From NCBI GenBank assembly GCA_964443225.1, contig CAYUCC010000006.1, positions 48,912-112,911 of the forward strand: DNA of 64,000 nucleotides. The letters run 5' to 3'. Below the pieces are notes generated by a model. That model was given only the letters and a program-made list of their open reading frames with translations, did not search any database and was not told the DNA's origin. The DNA is from SSC4 sp964443225. Lineage in GTDB: Bacteria; Chloroflexota; Anaerolineae; SSC4; Amarolineaceae. The position numbers were made by a program, and so were the translations under genes. This document shows positions 7,975 through 16,648 of the stretch, piece by piece (position 1 is the first letter of the stretch; each line of letters opens with the position of its first letter).

Positions 7975-9303
7975 CTACGCCCCCAGCTTACGCTGCAGCC
8001 GCGCCGCGCGGTGATCGAGCTCGGCCAGCACAGCACGCCGCGCCGGCGACGGCCGCCAGCCGCGCACCTCGTGTTCCGCCCAGCGCGTCCACATCAGTGC
8101 CGCCTCCAGGTCGGGTGCGTGCCACTCGTAGTACTTCGCCAGTTCGACGTACGGATCGACCTCGGACCCGCCGACGCGCGTAATCCACGTCTGCCAGATG
8201 GCCGCGGCGTCCTCGTAACGCACCTGGCGCTTGAGGAACTGCCCGTAGCGGCTGTAGGTGACGCGGGCGATGTCGTCTGGAAGTGTGTGGGCCAGGGCAT
8301 GCTGGTAGGCGCGCTCGGCATCGCCGACGCGCCCGGCCTGGTCGTAGCTCCAGGCCAGCGCGGCCACGTCGACGGCGTGCAGGGTCTCCTCCTGCCAGGG
8401 ATCGGCGAAGAGGCGTGCGAGATGCGTGGCCAGGGTGACCATGGAGAGGATGTCTTCGTGGTTGTGGTAGAACACGCCGACGAGCTCGCTGGCGTCGCCG
8501 GTCTGCAGGTATTGAAAGTACAGGTTGGGTATCAGCCAGCCCGGCACGTCGGCCTGGTCACGCTGCAGGCCGAGGACCTCGACCTCCAGGTTACCCAATG
8601 CGCACGAAGCCAGCCGGCTGCGCCAAAGCCGCCGCGCCGGGTGCAGCAAATCCAGGTGCGGCGCATCGCTCAGGCGCGGCGGCTGGCGCTGCATGATGAA
8701 ACGGTTGGTCAACAGCGGTAAGTCGAAGGCGCGGCCGTTGAAGGTGACCATCGCCGCGTGCCGGTCCAGGAGGTCGGCCAGGGCGTGCAGTAGGGCGCGT
8801 TCTTCGCCTTCATGACGCATGAAGAACTGGCGTACGACGAAGTGCGGTTCGAGGCCGACGTTCGCTGCCGGCGAGTCGTCAGCCGGTTGGCGCGCAGTGG
8901 CCGGCCGGTTTTCGAAAGTGCCCACGCCGACCATGAAGGCGTAGGTGCCGGCGCCGCCGGCCAGGCCGCTGGTTTCGGTGTCGAGAAAGACAGCTTTGGA
9001 GAAATCGAAGGACTCGAGGTGGGCGTCGGGATACAGCGCCGCCAGTCCATCCACGCGCTGGGCCAGGCAGTCCCCCAGGGCGTAACGGCTGCGCACGGTC
9101 GTGCCCGCATAGGCCACCTCGCGCACGAAACAGGCGCCGTGCGGCGTTTCCACCACCTGACCGTCCAGCAGCGCCTCGACACCGCGTGCACGGCGGTGGG
9201 GTGCTGTTGCCGGGGCGGCGGGTCGTTCGTCCAACGCCGCCGTACCGCGCACCAATCCGCTGATGCCGCGCAGGCGTGCCAGTTTCTCCGCCAGGTCCGA
9301 CAT
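7975..9303 (-). CDS. YprB-like RNase H-fold exonuclease with TPR-like tail
   Basis: This 442-residue protein carries a DEDD-type ribonuclease H-like exonuclease domain at about residues 100-280: Exo I motif DTETSG, Exo II motif TFNGRAFDLP and Exo III motif YHNHEDILS. It matches the bacterial YprB/YpdB-like family, thought to act on nucleic acid 3' ends. The C-terminal 150 residues are helical with tetratricopeptide-like spacing (DAERAYQHAL, RYEDAAAIW, DLEAALMWTRWAEHE). The start lies 3 bp downstream of the CPBP protease stop, implying co-transcription and translational coupling. The precise substrate is unknown. Confidence 0.82.
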   Translation of the reverse strand: MSDLAEKLARLRGISGLVRGTAALDERPAAPATAPHRRARGVEALLDGQVVETPHGACFVREVAYAGTTVRSRYALGDCLAQRVDGLAALYPDAHLESFDFSKAVFLDTETSGLAGGAGTYAFMVGVGTFENRPATARQPADDSPAANVGLEPHFVVRQFFMRHEGEERALLHALADLLDRHAAMVTFNGRAFDLPLLTNRFIMQRQPPRLSDAPHLDLLHPARRLWRSRLASCALGNLEVEVLGLQRDQADVPGWLIPNLYFQYLQTGDASELVGVFYHNHEDILSMVTLATHLARLFADPWQEETLHAVDVAALAWSYDQAGRVGDAERAYQHALAHTLPDDIARVTYSRYGQFLKRQVRYEDAAAIWQTWITRVGGSEVDPYVELAKYYEWHAPDLEAALMWTRWAEHEVRGWRPSPARRAVLAELDHRAARLQRKLGA

Positions 9304-9306
9304 GGT

Positions 9307-10296
9307 TTACGTTGCCGTCGCGCCCAGCACTGCCAAAGCCACGAGGGTCGTATTGTAGAGCGTATGAATGGCGATGCTCATCGTCAGGTTGCCGCGGATG
9401 CGCACGTAACCTAACATCAGACCCAACAAAAACACCTGTACGAACGCGGGCGAGATGCCGTACTGCAGGTGAGAAATCGCAAAAAGAAAAGTCGTCAGCC
9501 ACAGGCCAAACCGCGGCTGCAAGGCCCCGCGGAAGATGATCTCCTCACCCAGGCCCGCCGCCAGCCCAATCGTCAGCGCACCCAACGGTGACATGAGCCC
9601 GCCGAACATGGACTCGGTAATCCGGCCAATGCGTTCGAACCCGGCGGGGTCGATTTGCAGCCAGACGAAGGCCAGCGCCGCATCGAGCAGTACGAACCCG
9701 ATGGTGATACCAATAACCGCTGCCCATTGGCGCAGCGTAGGCCACGCCAGTCCCAGACGGTCGGCCACTGCATCGGCCGGCCGCCGGATCCACAGTCCCA
9801 CCCCAATCAACCCCATCAAGATGAAGGCGGCGCCCTGCTGCCACAGTTCGCTCGTACCCAACACGGATTCGAGGTTAGCCAGGTTCTCCAGGTCACCCAG
9901 CAGAGCAAGCTGCACCGGTGTCATGCCGAGGAGGTAGATGGCAAAAACCAGCGCAGTGACGTTGACCATCGACGCAGGTGCAATCGGCAGGACGCGGGCG
10001 ATGGCATGCCGCACGACGGGAACGAACGGCACGAAACTCAACACACCGGTGACGATGAGCCAGAACCCGAGCGGCAGCCACTGCGGTTGGATGGGCATCG
10101 TGGCCATCACGTTCTCCTGCGTATTTGCCAGCACAAGTCCAGCCGCGAGCGCCAGAACGCCGAAAAAAATCAAGGCCAGGTTGATCACCGCCAGCGCCAG
10201 GTAGGTCAACACACGGAACAACGGCTCACCGCGGCGTTCGGCGAAGTTGGCCAGCAACAAGATCACAATAAACGGTACGAATTGAACAAAAACCAT
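9307..10296 (-). CDS. CPBP family intramembrane glutamic protease
   Basis: This 329-residue integral membrane protein has about eight hydrophobic segments. The family motifs lie in the last third: EEIIFRG (residues about 250-256), the FAISHLQYG histidine and a late HTLYN histidine. This is the Abi/CAAX-protease (Rce1-like) signature. The family acts on prenylated, bacteriocin or membrane substrates; here the substrate is unknown. AAAGGAA lies close to the ATG. A TATAAT at 10370-10365 could be its -10 element, but the -35 is weak. The exonuclease gene follows 3 bp after the stop. Confidence 0.88.
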   Translation of the reverse strand: MVFVQFVPFIVILLLANFAERRGEPLFRVLTYLALAVINLALIFFGVLALAAGLVLANTQENVMATMPIQPQWLPLGFWLIVTGVLSFVPFVPVVRHAIARVLPIAPASMVNVTALVFAIYLLGMTPVQLALLGDLENLANLESVLGTSELWQQGAAFILMGLIGVGLWIRRPADAVADRLGLAWPTLRQWAAVIGITIGFVLLDAALAFVWLQIDPAGFERIGRITESMFGGLMSPLGALTIGLAAGLGEEIIFRGALQPRFGLWLTTFLFAISHLQYGISPAFVQVFLLGLMLGYVRIRGNLTMSIAIHTLYNTTLVALAVLGATAT

Positions 10297-10421
10297 GGGT
10301 TCCTTTTATTCCCTGCCATTTCCTGGCAAATGAAACACATCCGCTGGGTTTCGGATAGACCCCTATTATAGCGGCAAATAGGTGGCCGATCCAATTGTTG
10401 GCAGTGAACGGTGGCGAGGTA

Positions 10422-11927
10422 TTACCACCGTTCCAACGCGCGCGCCACGTTATCTGGGACTTGGTTGTGGGTTGCGTGACGCAGGAATTCGAGGATGCGC
10501 GCCACGGTAATGCCGGCGTCCACGGCACGGCGCAGCGTGGTCTGCGTGATGCGGTAGCGGAACTCGGGCTGACTGGCCTCCCAGGCGGCAAACCGTGCGA
10601 CGCGGAAACGATCCATGGCGGCGGTCGTGTGCGCAAGAGAGATGCGAAAGTCAGGTGTGACTCGGAGCACGGGTGCCGGCGGGGCCGGCGGCGCCGGCTC
10701 GTGACGCAGCCAGGCCGCACCCGCCGTGGTGATGCGGATGGCACGCGCGGCGATCCCCATGCTGGGGTCACCCAGATCCACGGCACCCAACCAGTGCAGC
10801 GGGCCAGCCAGCAGGTAAGTGATGAGCGCCCCTTCGACAGCGGTCCAATGCTCGAAACCCAGGAGGTAGTTCGATTCATCGGCACGCCGTATGTACCAGG
10901 TCGTGTAGACGCCGTCGGCGCGTTGGAAGTCGGGGTCGTAGTCATGCAGGGCATCGATCATGCCGGCGGTGGCGTACCACGTGCCGGGCGGTGCGCCCGC
11001 CAGGTCCTGCACGAAGCGGCGGCGCGTGGCCACCGGGTCGTTGTGCCAACCGCTGCCCTCGCAGCGCAGGGTGGGTGTACGCAGCAGATCATTCCATTCG
11101 GCCGACGCCAGCCAGCCCTGCCACAAATCCAGCTGTTGCTGCGCACCAGTTCCTTCCAGCCAGGCCCGCACCGCCGCGGCATCGAGACGCACATGCCCAG
11201 CATCCTGGTGCAGCCAGGCCAGCGTTTCGGCCAGTTTGATCAGGAAACTGACGTAGTCGCCGCTTTCGGGATGCCCTACCTGGTCGAGCAGGGCGTCCGT
11301 TTGCGGCTGCAGCAGCTGCTGGTTGAGCCGGCGCAGCGCCGTTCGTGACCACAACCCGGCACCGGTCACCGCCACCGTGTCGTTGGCCACGATGCTGAGC
11401 AGGCTGACCATGTCCACCACCAGGTCGCGGCCTGCGCGGTGCACCACGGTGGGTTCTCCGGCGGGCTGCACGGGCAGCGCCGCGCGGCGCCTGGCGGTCA
11501 CCGGCAGCCAGGGCAGCACATCGAGCGGTACGAAGAAGAATTCGGCCAGGTCACCCGCCACGGTGGCAAAGGTACGGCCTACCAGGCCGCGATACCAAAG
11601 CATCTCGGCCGGATTCTGTGGGGCCAGCCAGGGTTGTTCGCGTACCAGCCAGTTGGGGCCACCCTGACGCACCTCGCCCGCCAGACGGGCAAAGGCGGGC
11701 ACATTGATCTGCCCGTTGGCTGCCACCAGCTCCTGCAGAACCTCCTGAACCTCCGCCGTACAGGTCTCGACCGCTTCGACGATGCCGGCGGGGTCGGCCA
11801 GGGCCACCGCCAGCTCCTCGACCATGTCGAGCTGCGTGACCGCCGACAGACTCACGCCGCGCACGCTGGCAATCGCCCGCAGGAGCGTCATGGGATAGTC
11901 AAGAAGCATTTGCTGAAGGGTCAACAT
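10422..11927 (-). CDS. Helicase-associated (XPB/Ssl2 N-terminal-like) domain protein, no helicase core
   Basis: This protein of about 501 residues has no Walker motifs. Its N-terminal part (LRAIASVRGV, helix-rich repeats, then WYRGLVGRTF and AEFFFVPLDVLPWLP) and C-terminal winged-helix-like part (AVDAGITVARILEFLRH, QVPDNVARALERW) match proteins annotated as helicase-associated or XPB/Ssl2-N-like in Chloroflexota and Actinobacteria. That C-terminal pattern occurs in XPB-type helicases as a DNA-facing module. The start at 11927 is uncertain because no clear Shine-Dalgarno sequence is present; 11909 is an alternative. Its role is unknown; DNA-related function is an inference. Confidence 0.65.
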   Translation of the reverse strand: MLTLQQMLLDYPMTLLRAIASVRGVSLSAVTQLDMVEELAVALADPAGIVEAVETCTAEVQEVLQELVAANGQINVPAFARLAGEVRQGGPNWLVREQPWLAPQNPAEMLWYRGLVGRTFATVAGDLAEFFFVPLDVLPWLPVTARRRAALPVQPAGEPTVVHRAGRDLVVDMVSLLSIVANDTVAVTGAGLWSRTALRRLNQQLLQPQTDALLDQVGHPESGDYVSFLIKLAETLAWLHQDAGHVRLDAAAVRAWLEGTGAQQQLDLWQGWLASAEWNDLLRTPTLRCEGSGWHNDPVATRRRFVQDLAGAPPGTWYATAGMIDALHDYDPDFQRADGVYTTWYIRRADESNYLLGFEHWTAVEGALITYLLAGPLHWLGAVDLGDPSMGIAARAIRITTAGAAWLRHEPAPPAPPAPVLRVTPDFRISLAHTTAAMDRFRVARFAAWEASQPEFRYRITQTTLRRAVDAGITVARILEFLRHATHNQVPDNVARALERW

Positions 11928-11976
11928 GGCTGCAACAATTCCGGCGATTTTGCGTATCAAATGTATGGCAGGTTGC

Positions 11977-12005
11977 TTGGCATAAGCCGCAATTGGCATT
12001 ACAAT
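11977..12005 (+). promoter_or_regulatory. Promoter for the YkvA/coiled-coil pair
   Basis: TTGGCA (11977-11982) and TACAAT (12000-12005) are spaced by 17 bp. Transcription would start around 12012, about 40 nt before the ATG at 12052. Confidence 0.6.
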
Positions 12006-12051
12006 AGGGCATGGCTGCGAACCAGTCGCGGTCGTGATCGGGGGCAAAACG

Positions 12052-12426
12052 ATGAATCAAATGAATTCCGCATCGGATCGAACAGGGATACTGTCCCAGT
12101 TGTTCGACCAGTTTGGCCTGGCATGGAAGCTGTTTCTCGACGGGCGGGTACCGGCGCTCAACAAACTGCTGCTGCCGCTGCTCGTTCTGGCCTACTTTAT
12201 CTTTCCGGTCGATTTTCTGCCGGACTTCATACCGGGTCTGGGACAGCTGGACGATCTGGCGGTTGTCCTGGTGGCCATTCGCCTGTTCGTGATGTTGGCA
12301 CCGAAAGACGTGGTAACGCAGTACCGGACTCCGGTCACGTCGGACGAGACGCCCGCCAGCGCAGGTTGGACACAGCCCCCGCCGGAAGGCAACGTGGTGG
12401 ATGCCACCTATCGCCTGAAAGACTGA
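12052..12426 (+). CDS. YkvA/DUF1232 family membrane protein
   Basis: This 124-residue protein contains the DUF1232 core (residues about 32-82): PALNKLLLPLLVLAYFIFPVD, then FLPDFIPGLGQLDDLAV. The YxxxPxDxxPDxxPxxGxxDD pattern is the family hallmark. One or two hydrophobic helices suggest a small inner-membrane protein; the family function is not established. The ATG at 12052 was preferred over an upstream GTG at 12034 because a GGGGGC ribosome-binding-like sequence falls just before it. A coiled-coil protein gene follows 1 bp after the stop. Confidence 0.82.
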   Translation: MNQMNSASDRTGILSQLFDQFGLAWKLFLDGRVPALNKLLLPLLVLAYFIFPVDFLPDFIPGLGQLDDLAVVLVAIRLFVMLAPKDVVTQYRTPVTSDETPASAGWTQPPPEGNVVDATYRLKD

Positions 12427-12427
12427 T

Positions 12428-12892
12428 ATGGCAGAACTCGAAACGGCCGGCGACGTGGCGGTGGGGGAGGCGGCAGACGAACCGTCCCCACTGACACCCC
12501 AGGTCGTCCCCAACACCGTGCTGACCGACGAGATGAGTGCGTCCGCCTGGCTGCAAACCCTGGCGGACGCGCAGCGCGCCATCTTGAACAGCCAGCAGTC
12601 GAATCGTGACCTGATTGGCGTCCTGATCCAGGACAATTTCAGCCTGAAGGCGGACAATCAGAAGCTGCGCGACCGCATGTTGGGCCTTGAGCGCGACCTG
12701 ACCGAGCTGCGGCGGCGCGATGAGGCACGTCGCGATGCGGTCGAGGCACGCCTGCAGGCGGTGGAAGCGGCGGTCAACACGTTGTTGGATCAGCTGCAGC
12801 GTTTGCAGGCACGTTTGCGTCCACCGGCGGCGCGGCCGGCGAGCGAGTCCACCACCCACCGCGGATTCTGGGCGCGCCTGCTTGGGGATTAG
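12428..12892 (+). CDS. Coiled-coil protein of unknown function
   Basis: I do not recognise this 154-residue soluble protein. The first 35 residues are acidic and Pro-rich. Residues about 55-128 form a heptad-like coiled coil (DNFSLKADNQKLRDRMLGLERDL and RLQAVEAAVNTLLDQLQRLQ regions). The tail is basic and ends GFWARLLGD, which could be an amphipathic anchor. Its ATG directly follows the YkvA stop, so the two are probably one operon. The gene converges on rimO and the two stop codons overlap by 4 bp. Confidence 0.6.
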   Translation: MAELETAGDVAVGEAADEPSPLTPQVVPNTVLTDEMSASAWLQTLADAQRAILNSQQSNRDLIGVLIQDNFSLKADNQKLRDRMLGLERDLTELRRRDEARRDAVEARLQAVEAAVNTLLDQLQRLQARLRPPAARPASESTTHRGFWARLLGD

Positions 12893-14277
12893 GGCATCAC
12901 GGCCCACCCGATGTCGGTGACGACGTCACCCACCAGGTCGTATTCGAGCGCCCCGTTGATACGGACCCGCACCATGTCTCCCACCGGAAAGTGACCCGGA
13001 AACAACACCAGGCCGTCGACCTCGGGTGCATCACGATAGCTGCGGCCGGTCGTATACCCGTTGTCGGTTCCTTCGACGAGCACGTCCAGCACGCGACCAG
13101 TCTGGGCCTGGTTGCGCGCCAGCGATATCTGCTGCTGCACGGCCATGACCTGGGCGCGCCGTTCTTCTTTGGTATCTTCGTCGATCTGGTCGGGCAGGTC
13201 GGCCGCCGGTGTGCCCGGTTCGGGGCTGAAGGTAAACACGCCCAATTTATCGAACTGCATGGCTCGAATGAAGTCCAGCAGGCCGGCAAACTCCTCTGCT
13301 GTCTCGCCGGGAAATCCGGTGATGAAGGTCGAGCGCAGGGCGATGTCGGGCATGGCGCTGCGCAGTTTGCTGATCGTTTTGTCGACCCACTCGATACTGC
13401 TTGGCCGGCGCATGCGGCGCAGCGTATCGGGGTGGCCGTGCTGGAGCGGCATGTCAAGGTAGTGTACGATCTGCGGGGTTGTCGCCATGACCTCGATGAG
13501 TTCGTCGCTGACGTGGCCGGGATAGGCGTACATGAGACGCAGCCAGCGCAGGGTTGGCGTTCGCTGGCTGATGGCGCTGAGCAGCCGCGGCAGACTTTGC
13601 GGTTCACCCCGATCACGGCCGAAGTCGGTGGTGTCCTGGGCAATGACCACCAGCTCGTGCGCGCCGCCGGCCGCCAGGGCCTCGGCTTCGCTGACCACAC
13701 CGGCAAACGACCGGCTGTGCAGTTTTCCCTTGAAGGTAGGAATCGAACAGAAGGCGCAGGGTGCGTTGCAGCCGTCGCTGATCTTGAGATAGGCACTGCC
13801 TGCCACCACTGGGGGTCGCGGCGTAGCCAATGGCTGCTCGATCTCGGGGTCACCGAGGAGTGTGTAACGTCCGGTCTGGCGGGCGGCGCGGCCGCCGCGC
13901 AGTCCTTCGACCAGCTGCACCACCTCCATCCAGCGCCGTGTGCCCAGCAGGCCGTCGACACGCGGCACGCGGCGGGCGATTTCCTCACCGTTGCGCTGTG
14001 CCAGGCAGCCGGCAGCGATCAGGAATTGGTCACGTCGTTTGTGGCGTCCCAGCTCCTTGAGTACAGCGATCGATTCTTCTTTGGCGGCTTCCAGGAAACC
14101 GCAGGTATTGACGATCAACACGTCGGCCTCAGCGGGCGTGGCGGTCGAGCCGTAGCCGCGCTGGGCGAGCAGCATCGCCATGCCTTCGCTGTCCACCTGG
14201 TTCTTGGGGCAGCCGAGGGTGAGCAAATAGTACCGCGGGGGTGGTCGGGTTGCCTGTGGTTTGGATCGTGTCGCCAT
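12889..14277 (-). CDS. rimO: Ribosomal protein S12 methylthiotransferase RimO
   Basis: The 462-residue protein shows the RimO arrangement. The N-terminal MTTase domain has LTLGCPKNQVDSEGM (residues about 18-32) and NTCGF. The radical SAM domain holds CNAPCAFC (about residue 165), and a C-terminal TRAM-like domain is followed by DMVRVRINGALEYDLVGDV. The LGCPKNxVDSE form separates RimO from MiaB. It inserts a methylthio group on the conserved Asp of ribosomal protein S12 using two [4Fe-4S] clusters. The gene starts 3 bp after the RodZ-like stop and shares that transcript. Confidence 0.93.
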   Translation of the reverse strand: MATRSKPQATRPPPRYYLLTLGCPKNQVDSEGMAMLLAQRGYGSTATPAEADVLIVNTCGFLEAAKEESIAVLKELGRHKRRDQFLIAAGCLAQRNGEEIARRVPRVDGLLGTRRWMEVVQLVEGLRGGRAARQTGRYTLLGDPEIEQPLATPRPPVVAGSAYLKISDGCNAPCAFCSIPTFKGKLHSRSFAGVVSEAEALAAGGAHELVVIAQDTTDFGRDRGEPQSLPRLLSAISQRTPTLRWLRLMYAYPGHVSDELIEVMATTPQIVHYLDMPLQHGHPDTLRRMRRPSSIEWVDKTISKLRSAMPDIALRSTFITGFPGETAEEFAGLLDFIRAMQFDKLGVFTFSPEPGTPAADLPDQIDEDTKEERRAQVMAVQQQISLARNQAQTGRVLDVLVEGTDNGYTTGRSYRDAPEVDGLVLFPGHFPVGDMVRVRINGALEYDLVGDVVTDIGWAVMP

Positions 14278-14280
14278 GGG

Positions 14281-15261
14281 TCAGGGTTGGGTGATGGGCG
14301 TGGGGGTGGGTGATCGCGTGGCCGCGACGGCTGGCGTCGTCGTTTGTGCGGCGTCACTGGTGCACTCGCGCGTGACCTGGTTATCGGCCAACGTCCAGCT
14401 GCATTCTTCGATCGCGCCGAAGTTTCCCAACGCACCCTGGACTTCACCGTTGACCGTCACTTCGATGCCGCCGGCGTTGCCCGTGCGCACGACCAGGTTC
14501 TGCTGCGCCTGCCAGGTCTCTTGTGCGCCTGCCTCCAGGATCTGTTCGAACACGACCGCACCATCCGTGGTGACGCGCATCCAGGCGCGCTGGCGGGCAT
14601 CGGCCACGAGTTCGATCAACTGCGGCAGCGATGGTGGTGTGGGTGTCGGCTGGCGCGTCGAGACGCGGGTGGCTGTTGGGGTCGGGGTAGGCAGGGTGAA
14701 GATCGCCGACGAGGGTGTGGCGGTGATTCGGAATGCAGTGGTTGGTGCCGCAGTTACCGTAGCGGTGGCACTCTCAGCGACCGGCTCCAGGGTGGGTGCC
14801 GGCGCCGGTGCGGCAAACAGACCGGCCAAAAACTGGGGATTCGTCGACCACAACCATCCGCCGGTCAAACCGAGAATCAGAAGGACACCGGCAATGAGAC
14901 CGATGCCCACCCAACGCATACTGCGGGTCCGGTCTTCCCACAAATCGAGGTCCATTGGGCGGTAATCGACCGCGCGCGGACCGTTGACGGCCTCGGTCGT
15001 GCGTGCCACTGGGTCGGTGTCTGCGGAGGGTGCACCCAAACGAATCAGGGCCTCAGCGGGATCGAGACCCAGGAATGTGGCATAGTTACGCAAAAAACCG
15101 CGACCAGCCACTTCGCCGGGCAGCTCTTCCCAGTCTCCAGACTCCAGAGCGGCCAGGTATTTTTGCCGAATGCGCGTGGCCGCTTCGACCTGATTCAAAC
15201 TCAGGTCCTTGGCCTCGCGGGCAGTGCGCAGCCATTGTCCTAATTCTACCGAACCTGTCAT
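14281..15261 (-). CDS. RodZ-like HTH membrane protein with C-terminal DUF4115-type domain
   Basis: This 326-residue protein begins with a Cro/C1-type helix-turn-helix (residues about 5-65: LGQWLRTAREAKDLSLNQVE, then IRQKYLAALESGDWEELPG and GFLRNYATFLGLDP). A transmembrane helix follows near residues 115-140 (VGIGLIAGVLLILGLTGGWLW), then a Thr/Pro-rich linker and a beta-rich C-terminal domain. This is the RodZ layout, which ties MreB to the cell envelope. The start at 15261 has GGGAGAG upstream; a longer frame starting at 15318 would overlap the promoter. rimO follows 3 bp after the stop. Confidence 0.82.
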   Translation of the reverse strand: MTGSVELGQWLRTAREAKDLSLNQVEAATRIRQKYLAALESGDWEELPGEVAGRGFLRNYATFLGLDPAEALIRLGAPSADTDPVARTTEAVNGPRAVDYRPMDLDLWEDRTRSMRWVGIGLIAGVLLILGLTGGWLWSTNPQFLAGLFAAPAPAPTLEPVAESATATVTAAPTTAFRITATPSSAIFTLPTPTPTATRVSTRQPTPTPPSLPQLIELVADARQRAWMRVTTDGAVVFEQILEAGAQETWQAQQNLVVRTGNAGGIEVTVNGEVQGALGNFGAIEECSWTLADNQVTRECTSDAAQTTTPAVAATRSPTPTPITQP

Positions 15262-15289
15262 GTTGTGGATGCGTCTCTCCCTGGGCGCC

Positions 15290-15318
15290 AATATACTTCC
15301 CGCACGGGGGTTTGTCAA
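15290..15318 (-). promoter_or_regulatory. Promoter for rodZ-rimO
   Basis: TTGACA (15318-15313) and TATATT (15295-15290) are exactly 17 bp apart on the minus strand, giving a leader of about 20-25 nt. Confidence 0.75.
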
Positions 15319-15338
15319 ATACTCGGTGCTACAGCAAA

Positions 15339-15367
15339 TTGACGGATGCCCGAAAAACCGTTAAGAT
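15339..15367 (+). promoter_or_regulatory. Promoter for the cell-wall amidase gene
   Basis: TTGACG (15339-15344) and TAAGAT (15362-15367) are 17 bp apart. It lies back to back with the rodZ promoter, with about 20 bp between the two -35 boxes. Confidence 0.7.
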
Positions 15368-15430
15368 AACTGCAGCTTTTGCTCGGGAACGGGTCGATCG
15401 GACCCGTCATCATCTGGCCCAACACAGTGC

Positions 15431-16123
15431 ATGCGACGTCGTACCGTCTATCGTCTTGAGCGCACCTCGCTCCTGCTGGCCATCGTTGTCATGGCCGGCG
15501 GGCTTTGGTTTGCCTGGCAAACCATGAGCCCCGACGGGCTGCGGCTGCCCGCCCTGGGTCTCGACGTTGTGCCCCCGCAGTTTTCCGATCCGGCAGCGCA
15601 GGGCAAAATGATCGGAATCCTGGCCGGACACATGAACTATGACTCTGGTGCCGTGTGTCCGGATGGTCTCCAGGAAACCGAGATCACCCAGGCCGTGGCG
15701 CGACGCGTGACTGCACGCCTGCAGGCCGCGGGGGCGAACGTTGACCTGCTGGCGGAGAAAGATGCCCGCCTGGAGGGCTACCAGGCCGACGCCCTCCTCT
15801 CCATTCACGCCGATTCGTGCGTCGAGCTCAGTGGATTCAAGGCGGCGCGTGCCCTCGCGAGTGAGCAGCCGCTGACGGAAGACAAGTATCTGCGCTGCGT
15901 CTACCAGGAATACGGTCGTGCCAGCGGCCTGCCCCAACATCTCAGCACCGTCACCCACAACATGACCCAGTACTATGCCTTCAACCACATCGACGGGGGC
16001 ACCCCGGCCGTCATCCTCGAACTCGGCTTCCTGGGCGGCGACCGCTCGGTGCTGACCCGCAATCAGGACCGTCTGGCCTGGGGCATCAGCAACGCCATCC
16101 TCTGCTTCCTCCGCGACACCTGA
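15431..16123 (+). CDS. N-acetylmuramoyl-L-alanine amidase (Amidase_3)
   Basis: The 230-residue protein has an N-terminal membrane anchor or uncleaved signal (TSLLLAIVVMAGGLWFAW, residues about 12-29) and an Amidase_3 domain. The Zn ligands and catalytic residues are visible in GILAGHMNYDSG (His), QETEITQAV (Glu), SIHADS (His) and VILELGFLGG (Glu). Such enzymes cut the amide bond between MurNAc and L-Ala of peptidoglycan. The domain is compact, with no LysM or SPOR repeats. It has its own promoter, divergent from rodZ-rimO, in a cell-envelope context. No strong ribosome-binding site is seen, so the start is moderately certain. Confidence 0.86.
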   Translation: MRRRTVYRLERTSLLLAIVVMAGGLWFAWQTMSPDGLRLPALGLDVVPPQFSDPAAQGKMIGILAGHMNYDSGAVCPDGLQETEITQAVARRVTARLQAAGANVDLLAEKDARLEGYQADALLSIHADSCVELSGFKAARALASEQPLTEDKYLRCVYQEYGRASGLPQHLSTVTHNMTQYYAFNHIDGGTPAVILELGFLGGDRSVLTRNQDRLAWGISNAILCFLRDT

Positions 16124-16129
16124 CGCTCC

Positions 16130-16400
16130 CCAACACCACACCCGCTCACCAAAAAGGCTCGCAGCACACCCTTCAAATCACACCCAACGGCTCTCCCCCA
16201 ACACCACACCCACACACCCAAAAGGCTCGCAGCACACCCTTCAAATCACACCCAACGGCTCTCCCCCAACACCACACCCACACACCCAAAAGGCTCGCAG
16301 CACACCCTCAAACTACACCCTACGGCTCTCCCCAACACCACACCCACCAAAAAGGCTCGCATCCCACCGTACCGTCATCCTCAAATCACACCCACCAACA
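16130..16400. repeat. 68-bp tandem array, C/A-rich on the plus strand
   Basis: Copies begin with CAACACCACACC at 16131, 16199, 16267 and 16333 (periods 68, 68, 66). Each contains AAAGGCTCGCA, CACACCCTTCAAA and CACACCCAACGGCTCTCC. The fourth copy is divergent and decays after 16400 into a C-rich stretch. The array is almost free of G outside AAGGCTCG and CGGC, so it has extreme strand asymmetry. There are no unique spacers, so it is not a CRISPR. It lies directly after the amidase stop. Confidence 0.88.
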
Positions 16401-16481
16401 ACAAGACGAACACCACCCCCCACCGGTTTCACCCCACCCCAAAAACTCCTCGCTCCGCACAGAAATCGCCATGCGATATCC

Positions 16482-16590
16482 GTACTACGGAGTACGGAGT
16501 ACGAGTACGAGTAGGACGGTACTCCTACTCCCTACTCCCTACTCCCTACTCCGTACTCCCTACTCCGTACTCCCTACTCCCTACTCCCTC
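16482..16590. repeat. GAGTAC/CTCCCTA tract (third copy of the dispersed element)
   Basis: TACGGAGTACGGAGTACGAG leads into GAGTAGGACGGTACTCC, then about nine units of the type CTCCCTA and CTCCGTA. The AGGACGG core between opposite GAGTA and TACTC arms is the same as at 2860 and in the 7.6-7.9 kb block. It stops 8 bp before the promoter of the next gene. Confidence 0.85.
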
Positions 16591-16597
16591 CCCCCAA

Positions 16598-16626
16598 TTG
16601 ACAGCCCCCCCCGCTTGCGCTAACAT
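16598..16626 (+). promoter_or_regulatory. Promoter for the PrsW-like gene
   Basis: TTGACA (16598-16603) and TAACAT (16621-16626) are 17 bp apart. It directly follows the repeat tract and leaves a leader of only about 15 nt, just enough for the GGGAGG ribosome-binding site. Confidence 0.6.
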
Positions 16627-16648
16627 ACCCCAACGGGAGGCGCAGCGC

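Noticed and set aside
16130..16400. CRISPR array
   Set aside because: The 68-bp copies are adjacent without variable spacers.
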